Shown piece by piece: positions 15,924 through 25,283 of a stretch of DNA of 64,000 nt. Source of the DNA: Haloferula luteola (GTDB taxonomy: Bacteria > Verrucomicrobiota > Verrucomicrobiia > Verrucomicrobiales > Akkermansiaceae). The translations under genes were made by a program, and so were the position numbers. The stretch lies in contig NZ_JACHFD010000005.1 of the NCBI RefSeq assembly GCF_014201715.1, positions 178,874 to 242,873 of the forward strand. Reading direction: 5' to 3'. Under the pieces are notes generated by a model. The model had not been told where the DNA came from and searched no databases. It saw only the letters and a program-made list of their open reading frames with translations. How positions within the stretch are numbered: position 1 is the first letter of the stretch; each line of letters opens with the position of its first letter.

Positions 15924-18404
15924 TTATCGAGCCTGCGCCTTGATGTCGGTGAATTGGGCCAGCAGTCGGTCGGTTTGAGCGCTGTAGTTGCGCACTCCGA
16001 TCATGCCATGTTGGAACGTGCCGTCCTCGGCTTCGATCACGAGCTGGTTGTCGAGGAACACGTGGATTTTCGGTCCGACGGCTTCGACTTTGAGGCGGTA
16101 ATCGTGGTCGGCATCGATGGGTTGCGAATGGCTGGCCAACTCGGTCCAGGAGCCGCCGGCTTTGCCGAGGACAATTCGATCGTCGGTGGCGCGGATTCCT
16201 GCGTAGTAGCCTTGGTAGGCATCGGGCCCCATGGCGGGCTCGCTGACACGGAAAATCAGGCCCGAATCACCGGCATCGCCAATGGAGACCACCGCCTCGT
16301 AGCTGAAGTCGCGAAAGTCGGTATCGACCGCCACGGCTTTGACCCCGAAGGAGCCGAAGGAGCCTGAATGGGCGTTGGTAGCGGGCTGAAGACGGCCGTC
16401 GAGGACATACCAACTGCCTCCATAGGTCAGCCATCCGTCGAAGTTGCCGTCCGCGAAATCGTCGGCGAATTCGCGGGCGGATTCAGGCTTTTGGCCGACG
16501 GTCGGAAAGCTCGTCACCCGCAACATTTGGCTGCCGAAGGGGACGAGGGTGAGCTCCTTGTCCTGGCCAGCGCTGGTCACTGGGCTGGTGGGCGGGTCAT
16601 TGGCGAGGCGGCCATGCCAGGCAAGATCCCACTCAGGGAGGAGTTTGCCGCGGACACGGGCGTGGATGGGAGTGTGTGCAGGATCGAAGGGATTGCCTTC
16701 GAGCGGTGCGACATCGACGGCAATCGAGGACTCGGGCGAGGAGGGATCCACCTCAAGAGCATAGTTCCAGGGTGAGGTGGACTTGATGTTGTAGGCGTCG
16801 AATGAGGCCAGTGGAGGTTGGCCCATGGATTCCCAGTCTTCGTCGACTTTCAAGGAAAGCAGGAGGGGGCCGTAGAGGAAGGCGAGGGTGTGCTTGATGC
16901 CTTCCTCCGCGCGGACTTTGCGGGGAAGCTTCAGCTCGACGGTATCTCCTTCCTTCCATTCATGATCGGTGATGCGATCGGTAAAAGGGATGCTTTCGCC
17001 GTTGATTGACAGGGTCGGGGCCTCGCACCAGCCGGGTTGCCGCAGCGCAAGAGGAAAGCGCATGGGCTTTTCGAGATGGAAGGTGAAGGTGATGGTGTCT
17101 CCGAAAGGATAGGTGGTGTTCTCTTCGATGCGGACCGGTGTGCCATCGGGAAGTACCGTGTTCACCGTCGTGGGGACGTAGACCAAGGGCGCGAGGCCGC
17201 CGTCTGCCGTGGCAGCCCAGGCATTTTGAGCCAGTTTCGGCCAGCCCATGTGGAAGTTGTAGCAACAGCAGGGGAATCCGGAGATCGGCGACGGATTGGT
17301 GGCGTTGTGGTGATCCTGATCATAGCCTTTCGGCCCGAGAGCGGCGACGACGTTATTGGGAACGCAGTAGTAAACGTGTTGGTGGATGTCGGGCGATAGG
17401 GAGCCGGGCAAGGCGTTGAAAGCCATGCGCTCAAGGTGATCACTAACGGAAGGGTCGCCGAGGATGCGGGCGACGGTCGCGTCGCTCAGCATGCGTTCGA
17501 CGACGGAACACAGTTCAATGCCTTCGACTGTGCTACGGCCAGCGAGGAACTCGGTGCCCGAATTGATCCCGACGGAGAGGCCATGATCTCGCATCAGGTT
17601 GGCCTGACCTTTGGCGTAGGCGGCGCGGTCTTCCTCGCGATGGGACATCAACGAAATCAGTGCAGGAGTTTTGATCGCCTGCGGGATGTTCACGCCGTGG
17701 CGTGGCTGAAATTCTTCGTAGGTGAGGAAGGTGTTGTCGGTGAAGATTTCCGTCCAGGGATAGGCCTGTTCGGACAGAAGCTTGGCCACGGGAAGGAGTT
17801 CCTGGTTGCCGGTGCGGTTGTAGAGCCAGAAAAGCGTTTCGATGTCATCGCCGGCACGGGATTTCCCCCAGTCCCTGAGGGGGCGCCCGGGGAGTTCCCG
17901 TCCCATGTGGAGGAAATAGCGGGTGAGGAATGGGATGACGCGTTCGTCTCCGCTGGCTTCCTGATAGTCGCGTAGCAGGTGATTGACGACCATTCGGGGC
18001 CACCAGTCGTCGTTGCTCGCCGGGCCGTAGAATCCATCTTCGCGCTGGCTGGCGAGGATGGGTTCGATCCAAGCCATGGCTTCATTTTTGAGGGTTTCGT
18101 CGTTGAGTCCCCAGGCCAAGGGGATGAGCCCCTTCACATAGTAGGGGCCTTTTTCCCAGTCCTCGCCCTTGCCCCCACGCCAGGCAGAATCGGGTGACAC
18201 GGCGGGTAGCAACTCTTCGGCGTGTCCTGAGAGGCCACTGCGCTGAAGTTCCATTTGGGTCCGCAGCCAGCCCTGAGGTTCGATACTGCCGAGGGGCAGC
18301 GCGGCCATGGGGGTTGGCGCCAACGGTTCACGGTTGGCGACTGGAGCTTGCTGGCCCATTGCGGGAGGTACGAGAAGAAACAGAAGGGAGGAGAGGCGAA
18401 TCAT
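15924..18404 (-). CDS. secreted GH127-type beta-L-arabinofuranosidase-like glycoside hydrolase
   Basis: The 826-residue protein has a signal peptide (MIRLSSLLFLLVPPAMGQQ) and a GH127/DUF1680 (alpha/alpha)6 barrel. The metal-site cysteines can be seen in GFPCCCYNFHMGWPK, and a further cysteine in GIELCSVVERML where the family places its Glu-x-Cys. Known GH127/146 enzymes release beta-L-arabinofuranose from plant glycans. The last 170 residues are a beta-sandwich accessory domain (FADDFADGNFDGW...) that resembles the C-terminal domain of the neighbouring GH43 protein. The start overlaps the GH43 stop by ATGA, so the two are one transcription unit acting on arabinose-containing polymers outside the cytoplasm. 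Confidence 0.85.
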   Translation of the reverse strand: MIRLSSLLFLLVPPAMGQQAPVANREPLAPTPMAALPLGSIEPQGWLRTQMELQRSGLSGHAEELLPAVSPDSAWRGGKGEDWEKGPYYVKGLIPLAWGLNDETLKNEAMAWIEPILASQREDGFYGPASNDDWWPRMVVNHLLRDYQEASGDERVIPFLTRYFLHMGRELPGRPLRDWGKSRAGDDIETLFWLYNRTGNQELLPVAKLLSEQAYPWTEIFTDNTFLTYEEFQPRHGVNIPQAIKTPALISLMSHREEDRAAYAKGQANLMRDHGLSVGINSGTEFLAGRSTVEGIELCSVVERMLSDATVARILGDPSVSDHLERMAFNALPGSLSPDIHQHVYYCVPNNVVAALGPKGYDQDHHNATNPSPISGFPCCCYNFHMGWPKLAQNAWAATADGGLAPLVYVPTTVNTVLPDGTPVRIEENTTYPFGDTITFTFHLEKPMRFPLALRQPGWCEAPTLSINGESIPFTDRITDHEWKEGDTVELKLPRKVRAEEGIKHTLAFLYGPLLLSLKVDEDWESMGQPPLASFDAYNIKSTSPWNYALEVDPSSPESSIAVDVAPLEGNPFDPAHTPIHARVRGKLLPEWDLAWHGRLANDPPTSPVTSAGQDKELTLVPFGSQMLRVTSFPTVGQKPESAREFADDFADGNFDGWLTYGGSWYVLDGRLQPATNAHSGSFGSFGVKAVAVDTDFRDFSYEAVVSIGDAGDSGLIFRVSEPAMGPDAYQGYYAGIRATDDRIVLGKAGGSWTELASHSQPIDADHDYRLKVEAVGPKIHVFLDNQLVIEAEDGTFQHGMIGVRNYSAQTDRLLAQFTDIKAQAR

Positions 18405-19987
18405 GGCTTGGAAAGCGAGAAGTTGTGGAAGCTGGCGTGGGTATCGACGACGCGAAGGCCGACGCTGCCGTGACTCCAGGAGTCATCCTTGAAGTCGATG
18501 AGAGTTTTTCCGTCGACGGAAACTGTGAGTTGATTGCCTTGGGCGGTGACGCCGAGTGTGGCTTTTCCGCTCAGTTTTTTGGGCAGATCGGAAGCGGCAA
18601 GTTCGGTCCAATTTTTGCCATCGGTCTTGCCGAGGATGACGCGGTTTTGCCCAGGAAGAATGCCGGCAAAGTAACCTTTTTGGGCGTCGAATCCGACGGT
18701 GGGTTCGGTAATCCGGAAAAGCAGGCCGGCATCGCGCTCACCGTGAACCCAAGCGATGTCGACGGAAGCTTTGAAATCGGAGAGATCGCCACCGCGCAGC
18801 ACCAGCTTCTCGCCGCATCGGTAGTCATTGACGGGTGCTGCGGGAATCACGCCGAGGTGGACACCGTCCTTTTCCTGGGTGATGAACTGTTGGTGGCCAT
18901 AGTAGGCAAAGGCCTCAAGAGCATCCTTTTCCCGCAGGTTGCTGCGGAAGGGTAGAGAGATCGCGGATGAGGTGGCACCGCTGGGCAAGGGGAGCGATGA
19001 ACCTGCCACGACCGGTTGCCCGAAATCAGGCAATCCCTCGGGGGTAAAGGTGAATGGCTGGGCGAAGATCGCCCGCTGCCAACCGGGATTGCGTGAGCGT
19101 TTGGCATGATAAACGTGCCACCACTCGGAGCCATCGGGACTGGTTACGAACGAGCCATGGCCGACGCCAAAGGTGTCTTCCGTGCTGCGGAACACCGGTT
19201 CGGGAAATTTCGTCCAAGCTGCCGGATCGAGCGGATCTTCTCCCGTGAGTTCGAGCATTCCGAGTTTGTAGGTCGTATCCCACGAGGCACCGCAGGAGTA
19301 GACGACGAAGGTGCGGCCATCGTGTTGGAGGATCTGGGGCCCTTCGTTGAGTCCCCGGGAGGTGGCAGTTTCCTCGGTGCGTTCCCAGAGGTAGTCGGCG
19401 TTGTCGCACAGCAAGACCCGAGGCCCCGAGAGTTCGACCGGGGACTTCATGGGGGCGATGTAGAGATACTGACGGTCGGTGCCGGGGGCATCCCAGCCCG
19501 ACCAGATGGCGAACTGTTTTCCGTCGAGTTCAAGAACGGTCATGTCGATGGCCCAGATGTTGGGCGACTTGCCGTCAGGACCCTCTCCAGTGGCAAACGG
19601 TCCGTGCAGCTCGTACGGTCCCAAAGGGTCTTTGCCTTTGGAGGCGAGGGCATAAGCAAGGTGGTTGGCGTTGTTGCCATCGTCGGCGGCGAAGTAGATG
19701 TACCAATGTCCGTCGATGAAATGGGCTTCAGGGGCCCAAACTTCCTTTGAAAAGGGGCCGGACTCAGGGGCCATCCAGACGACGTGGCGGGTGCCGAGGG
19801 ACCCGGGATGATCGGCCAACCACAAGGAGACGCCACGATTGCCTTCGGACTGGCACCAAACGTACTGGTCTCCCTCTCGGGTTAACCAAGGATCGGCCCC
19901 TTCTCCAATCGGGTTGGTAATGGTGGGAGCGGCGTGGACGGCAAGGGTGCCGACGAGGGTCAGAAGTGCGATTCGTGGGTTGAGCAT
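18401..19987 (-). CDS. secreted GH43-family glycosidase with C-terminal accessory domain
   Basis: The 528-residue product begins with a signal peptide (MLNPRIALLTLVGTLAVHA) followed by a GH43 five-bladed propeller: GEGADPWLTREGDQYVW carries the catalytic-base aspartate, WAPEAHFIDGHWYIYFAA is a hallmark, and NEGPQILQHDGRTFVVYS holds the likely acid glutamate. Residues from about 370 form a beta-sandwich domain sharing GLLFRITEP, GYFAGI and ILGK elements with the GH127 neighbour. GH43 enzymes are typically arabinofuranosidases, arabinanases or xylosidases. The gene is first in a two-gene unit with GH127. The 181 bases upstream probably hold the promoter. Confidence 0.85.
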   Translation of the reverse strand: MLNPRIALLTLVGTLAVHAAPTITNPIGEGADPWLTREGDQYVWCQSEGNRGVSLWLADHPGSLGTRHVVWMAPESGPFSKEVWAPEAHFIDGHWYIYFAADDGNNANHLAYALASKGKDPLGPYELHGPFATGEGPDGKSPNIWAIDMTVLELDGKQFAIWSGWDAPGTDRQYLYIAPMKSPVELSGPRVLLCDNADYLWERTEETATSRGLNEGPQILQHDGRTFVVYSCGASWDTTYKLGMLELTGEDPLDPAAWTKFPEPVFRSTEDTFGVGHGSFVTSPDGSEWWHVYHAKRSRNPGWQRAIFAQPFTFTPEGLPDFGQPVVAGSSLPLPSGATSSAISLPFRSNLREKDALEAFAYYGHQQFITQEKDGVHLGVIPAAPVNDYRCGEKLVLRGGDLSDFKASVDIAWVHGERDAGLLFRITEPTVGFDAQKGYFAGILPGQNRVILGKTDGKNWTELAASDLPKKLSGKATLGVTAQGNQLTVSVDGKTLIDFKDDSWSHGSVGLRVVDTHASFHNFSLSKP

Positions 19988-20168
19988 CTTGGTGGCAGGA
20001 ATACTTCCTACTCCGGCGCTGGCTTACAAACGATCCGCGTCAGTTTTTGATTGGGCGTGAAAGAGTGATTGGGGGCGCGAGGAGATTTTCGAGATAAGAA
20101 TGACGGGGCCCGACCCCAAGCGGATCCCAAAGGGATCAGGAGGCGGGATGGCGGCCACCTGCCGGGTG

Positions 20169-20846
20169 TCAGGCACTCATTCCGAGCCGATAGCCGATGC
20201 TGCGGACCGTCAGGATGAGGTCGGGGTCGGAGGGATTGGCTTCGATCTTCCGCCGAAGCACGCAGATGTGCTGATCCAGAGTGCGGGAGTCGGGGAAATA
20301 GTCCGAACCCCAGCAGGTATCGAAGAAGGCATCTCGGCTGACGGCTTCCCCGCGATGTTGGTGAAGCAGGCGAAGGATGGAGATTTCTCTGGGAGTCAGC
20401 TCAATCGAAGTTCCTCCACGCAGGGCGCATTGGCGGGAGGGGTGAATCACCAGGGGACCGACGGAAAATGAGCCCGGGGCGGTGCCGATTCTGCGTCGGA
20501 GTGCAGCGCGAATGCGGGCAAGGACTTCATGGCGGGTGAAGGGCTTGCGGATGAAATCATCGGCGCCGAGATCGAGGCCAGCGACGATGTCGATTTCCTG
20601 GTTTTTGGCGGAAAGAAATAGGATGGGCACCTCACGATCACTTTCGCGGACTCGGCGGCAGAGGGAATAGCCATCGAGACCCGGCATCATGATGTCGAGA
20701 CACAGGAGATCTGGCTGGTGAAGGCGCCACATTTCGAGGGCGGCGCGTCCGTCCGGGGCGCGGAGGGTAGCAAAGCCTTCGCGTTCGATGCAGGTCGCGA
20801 GGGCTTCGAGGGTGATGGGGTCGTCTTCAGCGATGAGGATGGTCAT
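20169..20846 (-). CDS. OmpR/PhoB-family response regulator
   Basis: The 225-residue protein has a receiver domain with acidic pair EDD (8-9), phosphorylation site D51 (LCLDIMMPG) and K101 (FIRKPF), followed by a winged-helix domain (LTPREISILRLL ... RTLDQHICVLRRKIE ... VRSIGYRL). It probably regulates transcription in answer to the kinase just upstream, with which it overlaps by ATGA. The neighbourhood suggests a role in sensing polysaccharide or envelope state. Confidence 0.93.
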   Translation of the reverse strand: MTILIAEDDPITLEALATCIEREGFATLRAPDGRAALEMWRLHQPDLLCLDIMMPGLDGYSLCRRVRESDREVPILFLSAKNQEIDIVAGLDLGADDFIRKPFTRHEVLARIRAALRRRIGTAPGSFSVGPLVIHPSRQCALRGGTSIELTPREISILRLLHQHRGEAVSRDAFFDTCWGSDYFPDSRTLDQHICVLRRKIEANPSDPDLILTVRSIGYRLGMSA

Positions 20847-22393
20847 GCCACTTGGAATCGACGGTGAAGGGGTTCCGCCGCGGGAGCGGGGATTTGGAGT
20901 TCGAATCGGGCTCCACGATGCGATTTCCGGAGATGGAGGTCGCCGCCATGGCGGCGGGCAAGCTCACGGCCGATCGCCAAGCCGAGACCCGTGCCGCTGG
21001 AGCCTTCGTGAGTGCTGGAGTGAACCCGTTCGAAAGGCCGAAAGATGCGTTCTTGGTCGGCGGGCGGGATGCCAGGGCCGAGGTCGGAAACGGTCAGGGA
21101 AAAGACTCCATTTTGCCATGCCGAAATGAGCGTCGCTCGGTGCCCCGAGGCGGCGTATTTTTCGACGTTCGAAAGCAGATTGCCCGCGATTTGCTCGAGG
21201 GCATCGGGATCGAGAATCACGGCAACTCCGGAGGCAAGGGATCGTTCCAGCTGGATTCCTCGTCGTTCGAGGGCAGGGGCGAAAGTATCGGCTACGCGCA
21301 TAAGGATCTCGTCGGGCAGGCATCGAACGGGGGAGAGTTGGAGCGCGTTTCGTTCGCGGCGGGAAAAAGTGAGAACGTTGGCGACGAGCCGTGAGAGTCG
21401 CGCGATCTCCTCGCGGACCAAGCTGAGGCGTTGATGGGCCGCGGTTCGGTCTTGGTCGATTGCGTCGTCAGCGAGATCGAGATTGAGGGAGAGATTGGTG
21501 AGGGGGGATCCGAGTTCGTGCGAGACGCGGTTGACGAAGGAGACTCGCTCCGAAGCAAGTTGGAGGGCGCGGCGTTGTTGACGGTGGAGCAGGAGACCGC
21601 AGGCGGCGAGGATGAGGGAGAACCCCCACCCGGTCGCCAGGGTGGCTGGATCGTGATCGTGGTTCTGAGTCACCCGGTCCCAGCCGCGGATTTGCCAAGT
21701 TCCGGAAAAGGTATGGATCGGTAAAATGGCGGCTGCAGGGCCTTCGTGAGAAGGTCCGATCGAGTAGACGGAATCTCCGTGGGGAGCTTCGATGCGGAAC
21801 GATGCTCCAGTTTGCTTGAGGGGCCCAGCGGGTTCGCGGAGCCAGTTTTGAAGGTGGGATGCGAGTCGTTCTTGCACTTCAGGAAGGTGAATCAGAGCGG
21901 CGCAAAGGACTCCGGATTCAGGGCGAGAAAGGTGGATTTTGTAGTCGGAGCTGGGAGTGGAAAGCCACACGCCTTGCTCTGGTATTGGCCGATCGAGCCA
22001 GTCTCTTTCAAGGACAACAGCGTGGTCAGGATTGAAGGGAGAACGGGCGTCGACGAGAGTGATTTCCGGCGGGCCGACTTCCTGAGGTCGAGGATCGTAG
22101 ATGCGTTCGGGGCCCTTTTTCCGAAACAGTTGAATCCGACGGACTCCCGCGCCGGGGTCGCTCAGGTGTCCCCGGTAAAGGAGGTCCTGAGCATCCCGTT
22201 GGAGGTAACCACGGAAGAGGGAGTCGAGCCGTGCGAACTCCTGACGCAGAACATCGTCGAGGGCCAGCAGTTGGTCGCGATCGATGGGCGTGCGGTTCTC
22301 CTCAGTGCGCCGGGCCAGGCGCTCGGCGGCGATGGCGGTGAGCAACGCCAAGGCAAACATGGGGAGTAGGGTGAACCATGCGGGACGCATCAC
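20843..22393 (-). CDS. membrane sensor histidine kinase
   Basis: The 516-residue kinase has an N-terminal membrane helix (about residues 5-25), a periplasmic sensor domain of some 220 residues, a second helix (WGFSLILAACGLLLH), an H-box FVNRVSHELGSPLTNL, an N-box LLSNVEKYAA and G-boxes DLGPGIPP and GTGLGLAI. The partner is the OmpR-type regulator downstream. It is preceded by, and overlaps, a gene for an exported secretin-like protein, an arrangement that hints the three act together. The sensor domain does not match a family I recognise. Confidence 0.92.
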   Translation of the reverse strand: MMRPAWFTLLPMFALALLTAIAAERLARRTEENRTPIDRDQLLALDDVLRQEFARLDSLFRGYLQRDAQDLLYRGHLSDPGAGVRRIQLFRKKGPERIYDPRPQEVGPPEITLVDARSPFNPDHAVVLERDWLDRPIPEQGVWLSTPSSDYKIHLSRPESGVLCAALIHLPEVQERLASHLQNWLREPAGPLKQTGASFRIEAPHGDSVYSIGPSHEGPAAAILPIHTFSGTWQIRGWDRVTQNHDHDPATLATGWGFSLILAACGLLLHRQQRRALQLASERVSFVNRVSHELGSPLTNLSLNLDLADDAIDQDRTAAHQRLSLVREEIARLSRLVANVLTFSRRERNALQLSPVRCLPDEILMRVADTFAPALERRGIQLERSLASGVAVILDPDALEQIAGNLLSNVEKYAASGHRATLISAWQNGVFSLTVSDLGPGIPPADQERIFRPFERVHSSTHEGSSGTGLGLAIGRELARRHGGDLHLRKSHRGARFELQIPAPAAEPLHRRFQVA

Positions 22394-23157
22394 GGCCGGG
22401 AAAGTGTGGCCGTCATGAATACCAACCAGACTTCACTCGGCGAGTCTGGATTTGGGGTATGGGAAGAGGGGTTGAAGCTGCCGATGAGGAGGGGTCGATT
22501 GACCCGGCAGGTCAGCGCTGTGCGGATTTCCTGGCGATCGAAGATCGGCATTTCGACGCGAGCCAGCCCGTTGCCATAGGCTTGATTTCCATGATGGAGA
22601 ACCCGCTCCAAGTTGACGGAAAGGTCAATGATCTCACCATTCATTCCGAGGTTGGGGGAAATTTCGGCGGTGAGCCCCAATTCCCGGGTTTCAAAGGCGC
22701 AGGGTTTCAGAATCGGGTTCTCGGAACCAGAGGGGAGAGCGAGGCTGAGAGAGGTGGCTTCGGGACTGTCCGCCGAGGCTGAAGGGTCTTGCGGGGGGCG
22801 ATTGACGATCGCGTCGTATTCGGTGGGGAAGATGAAGTCGCTGGCGGACTTGGCCGTCGCTTTTTCCCCTGAACGGGCCCGAACAATCATCAGGACTTCC
22901 CTTTGAAGGGTTCCGCCGGTGGCCTGTTTCACCAAGGATTCGTAGAACTCGATATCTGGGGTTCGCTGGGCGAGTTGCTCGGCTGCTGATTTCTGATCGA
23001 GTTTGAACACCTCAAAGCAACAAGAGACCTGTTGAGGTCCTTCCCACCGCGGTTCGGCAGGTGCGTCGGTTTGGGTTTTGAAGGGGTCAGCTTCCGTTTG
23101 AGCATGGAGGAAGCTGGCGGCGAGCAGGCAGAGGATGGGAGCGAAGGATTTCATCAC
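22390..23157 (-). CDS. exported protein with secretin-like C-terminal domain
   Basis: The 255-residue product starts with a signal peptide (MMKSFAPILCLLAASFLHAQ). The C-terminal half resembles the conserved secretin domain in layout: an INxG-like stretch NLGMNGEIIDLSVNLE, then ARVEMPIFDRQEIRTALTC, then PLLIGSFNPS and a closing EVWLVFMTATL strand. The N domains and the length of a pore-forming secretin are missing, so it is unlikely to form a channel by itself. It is the first gene of an overlapping unit with the kinase and regulator. The assignment is by eye and should be treated as a fold hint. Confidence 0.55.
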   Translation of the reverse strand: MMKSFAPILCLLAASFLHAQTEADPFKTQTDAPAEPRWEGPQQVSCCFEVFKLDQKSAAEQLAQRTPDIEFYESLVKQATGGTLQREVLMIVRARSGEKATAKSASDFIFPTEYDAIVNRPPQDPSASADSPEATSLSLALPSGSENPILKPCAFETRELGLTAEISPNLGMNGEIIDLSVNLERVLHHGNQAYGNGLARVEMPIFDRQEIRTALTCRVNRPLLIGSFNPSSHTPNPDSPSEVWLVFMTATLSRP

Positions 23158-23210
23158 CCAGCCACGATAGAAGATCGCGGCTGGGAATGGGTCAGCAGTT
23201 TGTCAAAAGC

Positions 23211-24602
23211 TTAGGGGCGTTCGAAATCGGATCCTTTGTCGGCCGGCATGGCTTGGTGCCAGGCGAGGAGTTCGCGGGTCAGGCGAGCCACGATCTTGGG
23301 CTTCTTGGAGGCGAGGTTTTGAGTTTCTTCGCGATCGCTGTCCAAGTTGTAGAGTTGGGGTTCGGAGCCGTCATACTCGCAGAGGAGCTTCCATTGGCCG
23401 TCGCGGACCGCGAGATCGGGAAGGTCCTGGTTTTCGTTGCCTGGACGATCCGGGGGGCGGCGGAAGAAGAGCGGCTTGTCGCGAGATTCCGTCGACTTTC
23501 CAAGAAAGGTCGCGAGACGGGCTTGGCCATCGAAATGGGCGTCGGGGGCTTCGACTCCAGCCAGTTCGAGTAAGGAGGGGACGAGGTCGATGGCTGCGAG
23601 CACCGATTGGGTGTTAGTTTTTCCCGCCTGATCGGCAGCGAGAAAGCCTGGACTCCAGACGATGAGAGGCGAGCGAACGCCCCCTTCGTAGAGTTCCGTT
23701 TTGTGTCCTTTGAAGGGGCCAGCGGTCCCGGCCCCGGGTTCCGGGCCGTTGTCGGAGCAGACGACGATGACGGTGTTGCCTCGGAGCTTCTCGCTACGAC
23801 GGACGTAGTCGAGGATTGGTGCGAGTTGCTCATCGGCGGAATCGAGGACACGCTGATAGAGTTTGCGCTTGGCGTCGCCTTGGCGGTTGCCAGGCGGGAA
23901 GAAGGGGGAATGGACGTCGTCCGGCCAAAGATTCACGTAGAAAGGGGTGTCGGAAGACTCGGCTTTCTTGATGAAATCCAAAGCGGCTTCCGCAAAGCGG
24001 GTGGTGACCTTGGAGCGGTCTTCCCACTCGATGGGTCCGTGTCCGAGGCCGGCGCTACCGAGGTCCCATGGATGGGTAGGTTTTCCGTTATGCGGATCGC
24101 AGATCGGAAGCACGCGCGGACCAAGTCCTTCGAAATTGGTCAGCGAGGCATCGAAGCCATATTCGGTGATCAGAGGGGCATCGGCGACATCGCGTTGGCC
24201 GCCCATGTGCCACTTGCCAAAGTGGCCGGTGGCGTAGCCTGCCTGGTGAAGGTAGCGGGCGAGCATGGGGGCCTTCGGATCAAGCCACTGGGCCATGCCG
24301 CGGCGTTCGTTCTGGGCGCGGTTGTCGAGGTAGGAATGGATTTTCCAGCGTTGCGGGTATTGGCCCGTGGAAATGGCAGTGCGTGATGGCGAGCAAATCG
24401 GGGAGTTGACGTAGAATTGCTCAAATCGCAGCCCCTCGGATGCGAGTTGGTCGATGTGTTGAGTTTCGACCTGTGCATTGCCAAAGCAGGAAAAATCCCC
24501 CCATCCCATGTCGTCGATGAAGACAAAGAGGATATTGGGTTTGTCGGGAGCGGCCTGCAGGCCGGTCACCAGCAGGAGGAGCAAAGCGAAGGCGCGGATC
24601 AT
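23211..24602 (-). CDS. secreted sulfatase (arylsulfatase family)
   Basis: The 463-residue protein has a signal peptide (MIRAFALLLLLVTGLQAAP) and the S1 sulfatase fold. The metal-binding FIDDMGWGDFSCFGN follows the signal, and the catalytic cysteine C70 lies in the CSPSR motif that is converted to formylglycine by a sulfatase-modifying enzyme. FGKWHMGG is another hallmark. It probably desulfates polysaccharides in the periplasm or outside the cell. The start was set at the signal peptide ATG; the frame extends 91 codons upstream into the divergent gene. It lies on the same strand as, and 53 bases before, the secretin-like gene. Confidence 0.9.
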   Translation of the reverse strand: MIRAFALLLLLVTGLQAAPDKPNILFVFIDDMGWGDFSCFGNAQVETQHIDQLASEGLRFEQFYVNSPICSPSRTAISTGQYPQRWKIHSYLDNRAQNERRGMAQWLDPKAPMLARYLHQAGYATGHFGKWHMGGQRDVADAPLITEYGFDASLTNFEGLGPRVLPICDPHNGKPTHPWDLGSAGLGHGPIEWEDRSKVTTRFAEAALDFIKKAESSDTPFYVNLWPDDVHSPFFPPGNRQGDAKRKLYQRVLDSADEQLAPILDYVRRSEKLRGNTVIVVCSDNGPEPGAGTAGPFKGHKTELYEGGVRSPLIVWSPGFLAADQAGKTNTQSVLAAIDLVPSLLELAGVEAPDAHFDGQARLATFLGKSTESRDKPLFFRRPPDRPGNENQDLPDLAVRDGQWKLLCEYDGSEPQLYNLDSDREETQNLASKKPKIVARLTRELLAWHQAMPADKGSDFERP

Positions 24603-24695
24603 CTTCGATAGTATGGCCAAGAATGACCCAATGTTACGCGAAAAACGACAGAATCCGGGCTTTTCAGAGTTTGAGAGCCTCCTCAGTCTTTCGTC

Positions 24696-25283
24696 ATGAT
24701 CGGTAAGGCTCTGGGGATGTGGGGATTGTTGGCGATGGCGTCGTTTGGCGATGTCGAGGCCCGCATGGTCCGAATCCGGGGATGGCATGCCGCGATGGAT
24801 GAGGGTAAGGCGGTGAGCGTGCGGACCCTCCACCAAGATTACCAAAGGGGGCGCTACTCTGTCACGGCGACCCATCGTGAATTCGATCAGGGTCTAAGCT
24901 CGGTGACCTTGGAATTGATGGAAGGGAAACATGGTGGTTACACTTTCCACTACTACTATAAGAAGGGTGAGTTGTTTTTGCTCTACGTGGTTTCAGAATC
25001 TTGGCACTTTTCTGGTGGTGAAGGGGAAACAGAAAAGATCTCAGGGAGCCGGAAGGAGGATCGTTACTACTATGAAGATGGGACGTGCATCCGGCAGATG
25101 AGTCGGTCGCTCGCTCGGGAAGGTCCGACTGAGCTGGCGTCTGAGTTGGCGATGATGGAACAAAAATCCATGAAGCCAGATGAGTTTGCGAAGTTCTATG
25201 CCGACCAGGCGAAGGCCTTGTTGCGTGTGAGATCGCATGAGGATCTGCACGAATTTGTGGACGGGGATTCGATCGATTTCTGA
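24696..25283 (+). CDS. hypothetical exported protein
   Basis: I do not recognise this 195-residue protein. The first 22 residues (MIGKALGMWGLLAMASFGDVEA) look like a short signal peptide. The body is rich in Tyr, His and charged residues (for example TFHYYYKKGELFLLYVV), with predicted beta strands followed by a helical, Glu-rich C-terminus. It is transcribed away from the sulfatase with 93 bases between them, so they may share a control region. Its stop codon directly abuts the convergent GH15 stop (TGATCA). The long uninterrupted frame, the signal peptide and the fit between neighbours support it being real. Confidence 0.65.
   Translation: MIGKALGMWGLLAMASFGDVEARMVRIRGWHAAMDEGKAVSVRTLHQDYQRGRYSVTATHREFDQGLSSVTLELMEGKHGGYTFHYYYKKGELFLLYVVSESWHFSGGEGETEKISGSRKEDRYYYEDGTCIRQMSRSLAREGPTELASELAMMEQKSMKPDEFAKFYADQAKALLRVRSHEDLHEFVDGDSIDF

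Noticed and set aside
20122..20137. small hairpin after the OmpR-type regulator gene as a terminator
   Set aside because: The stem is six base pairs (GATCCC/GGGATC) and lacks a U-run on the minus strand; transcription could continue to GH43.
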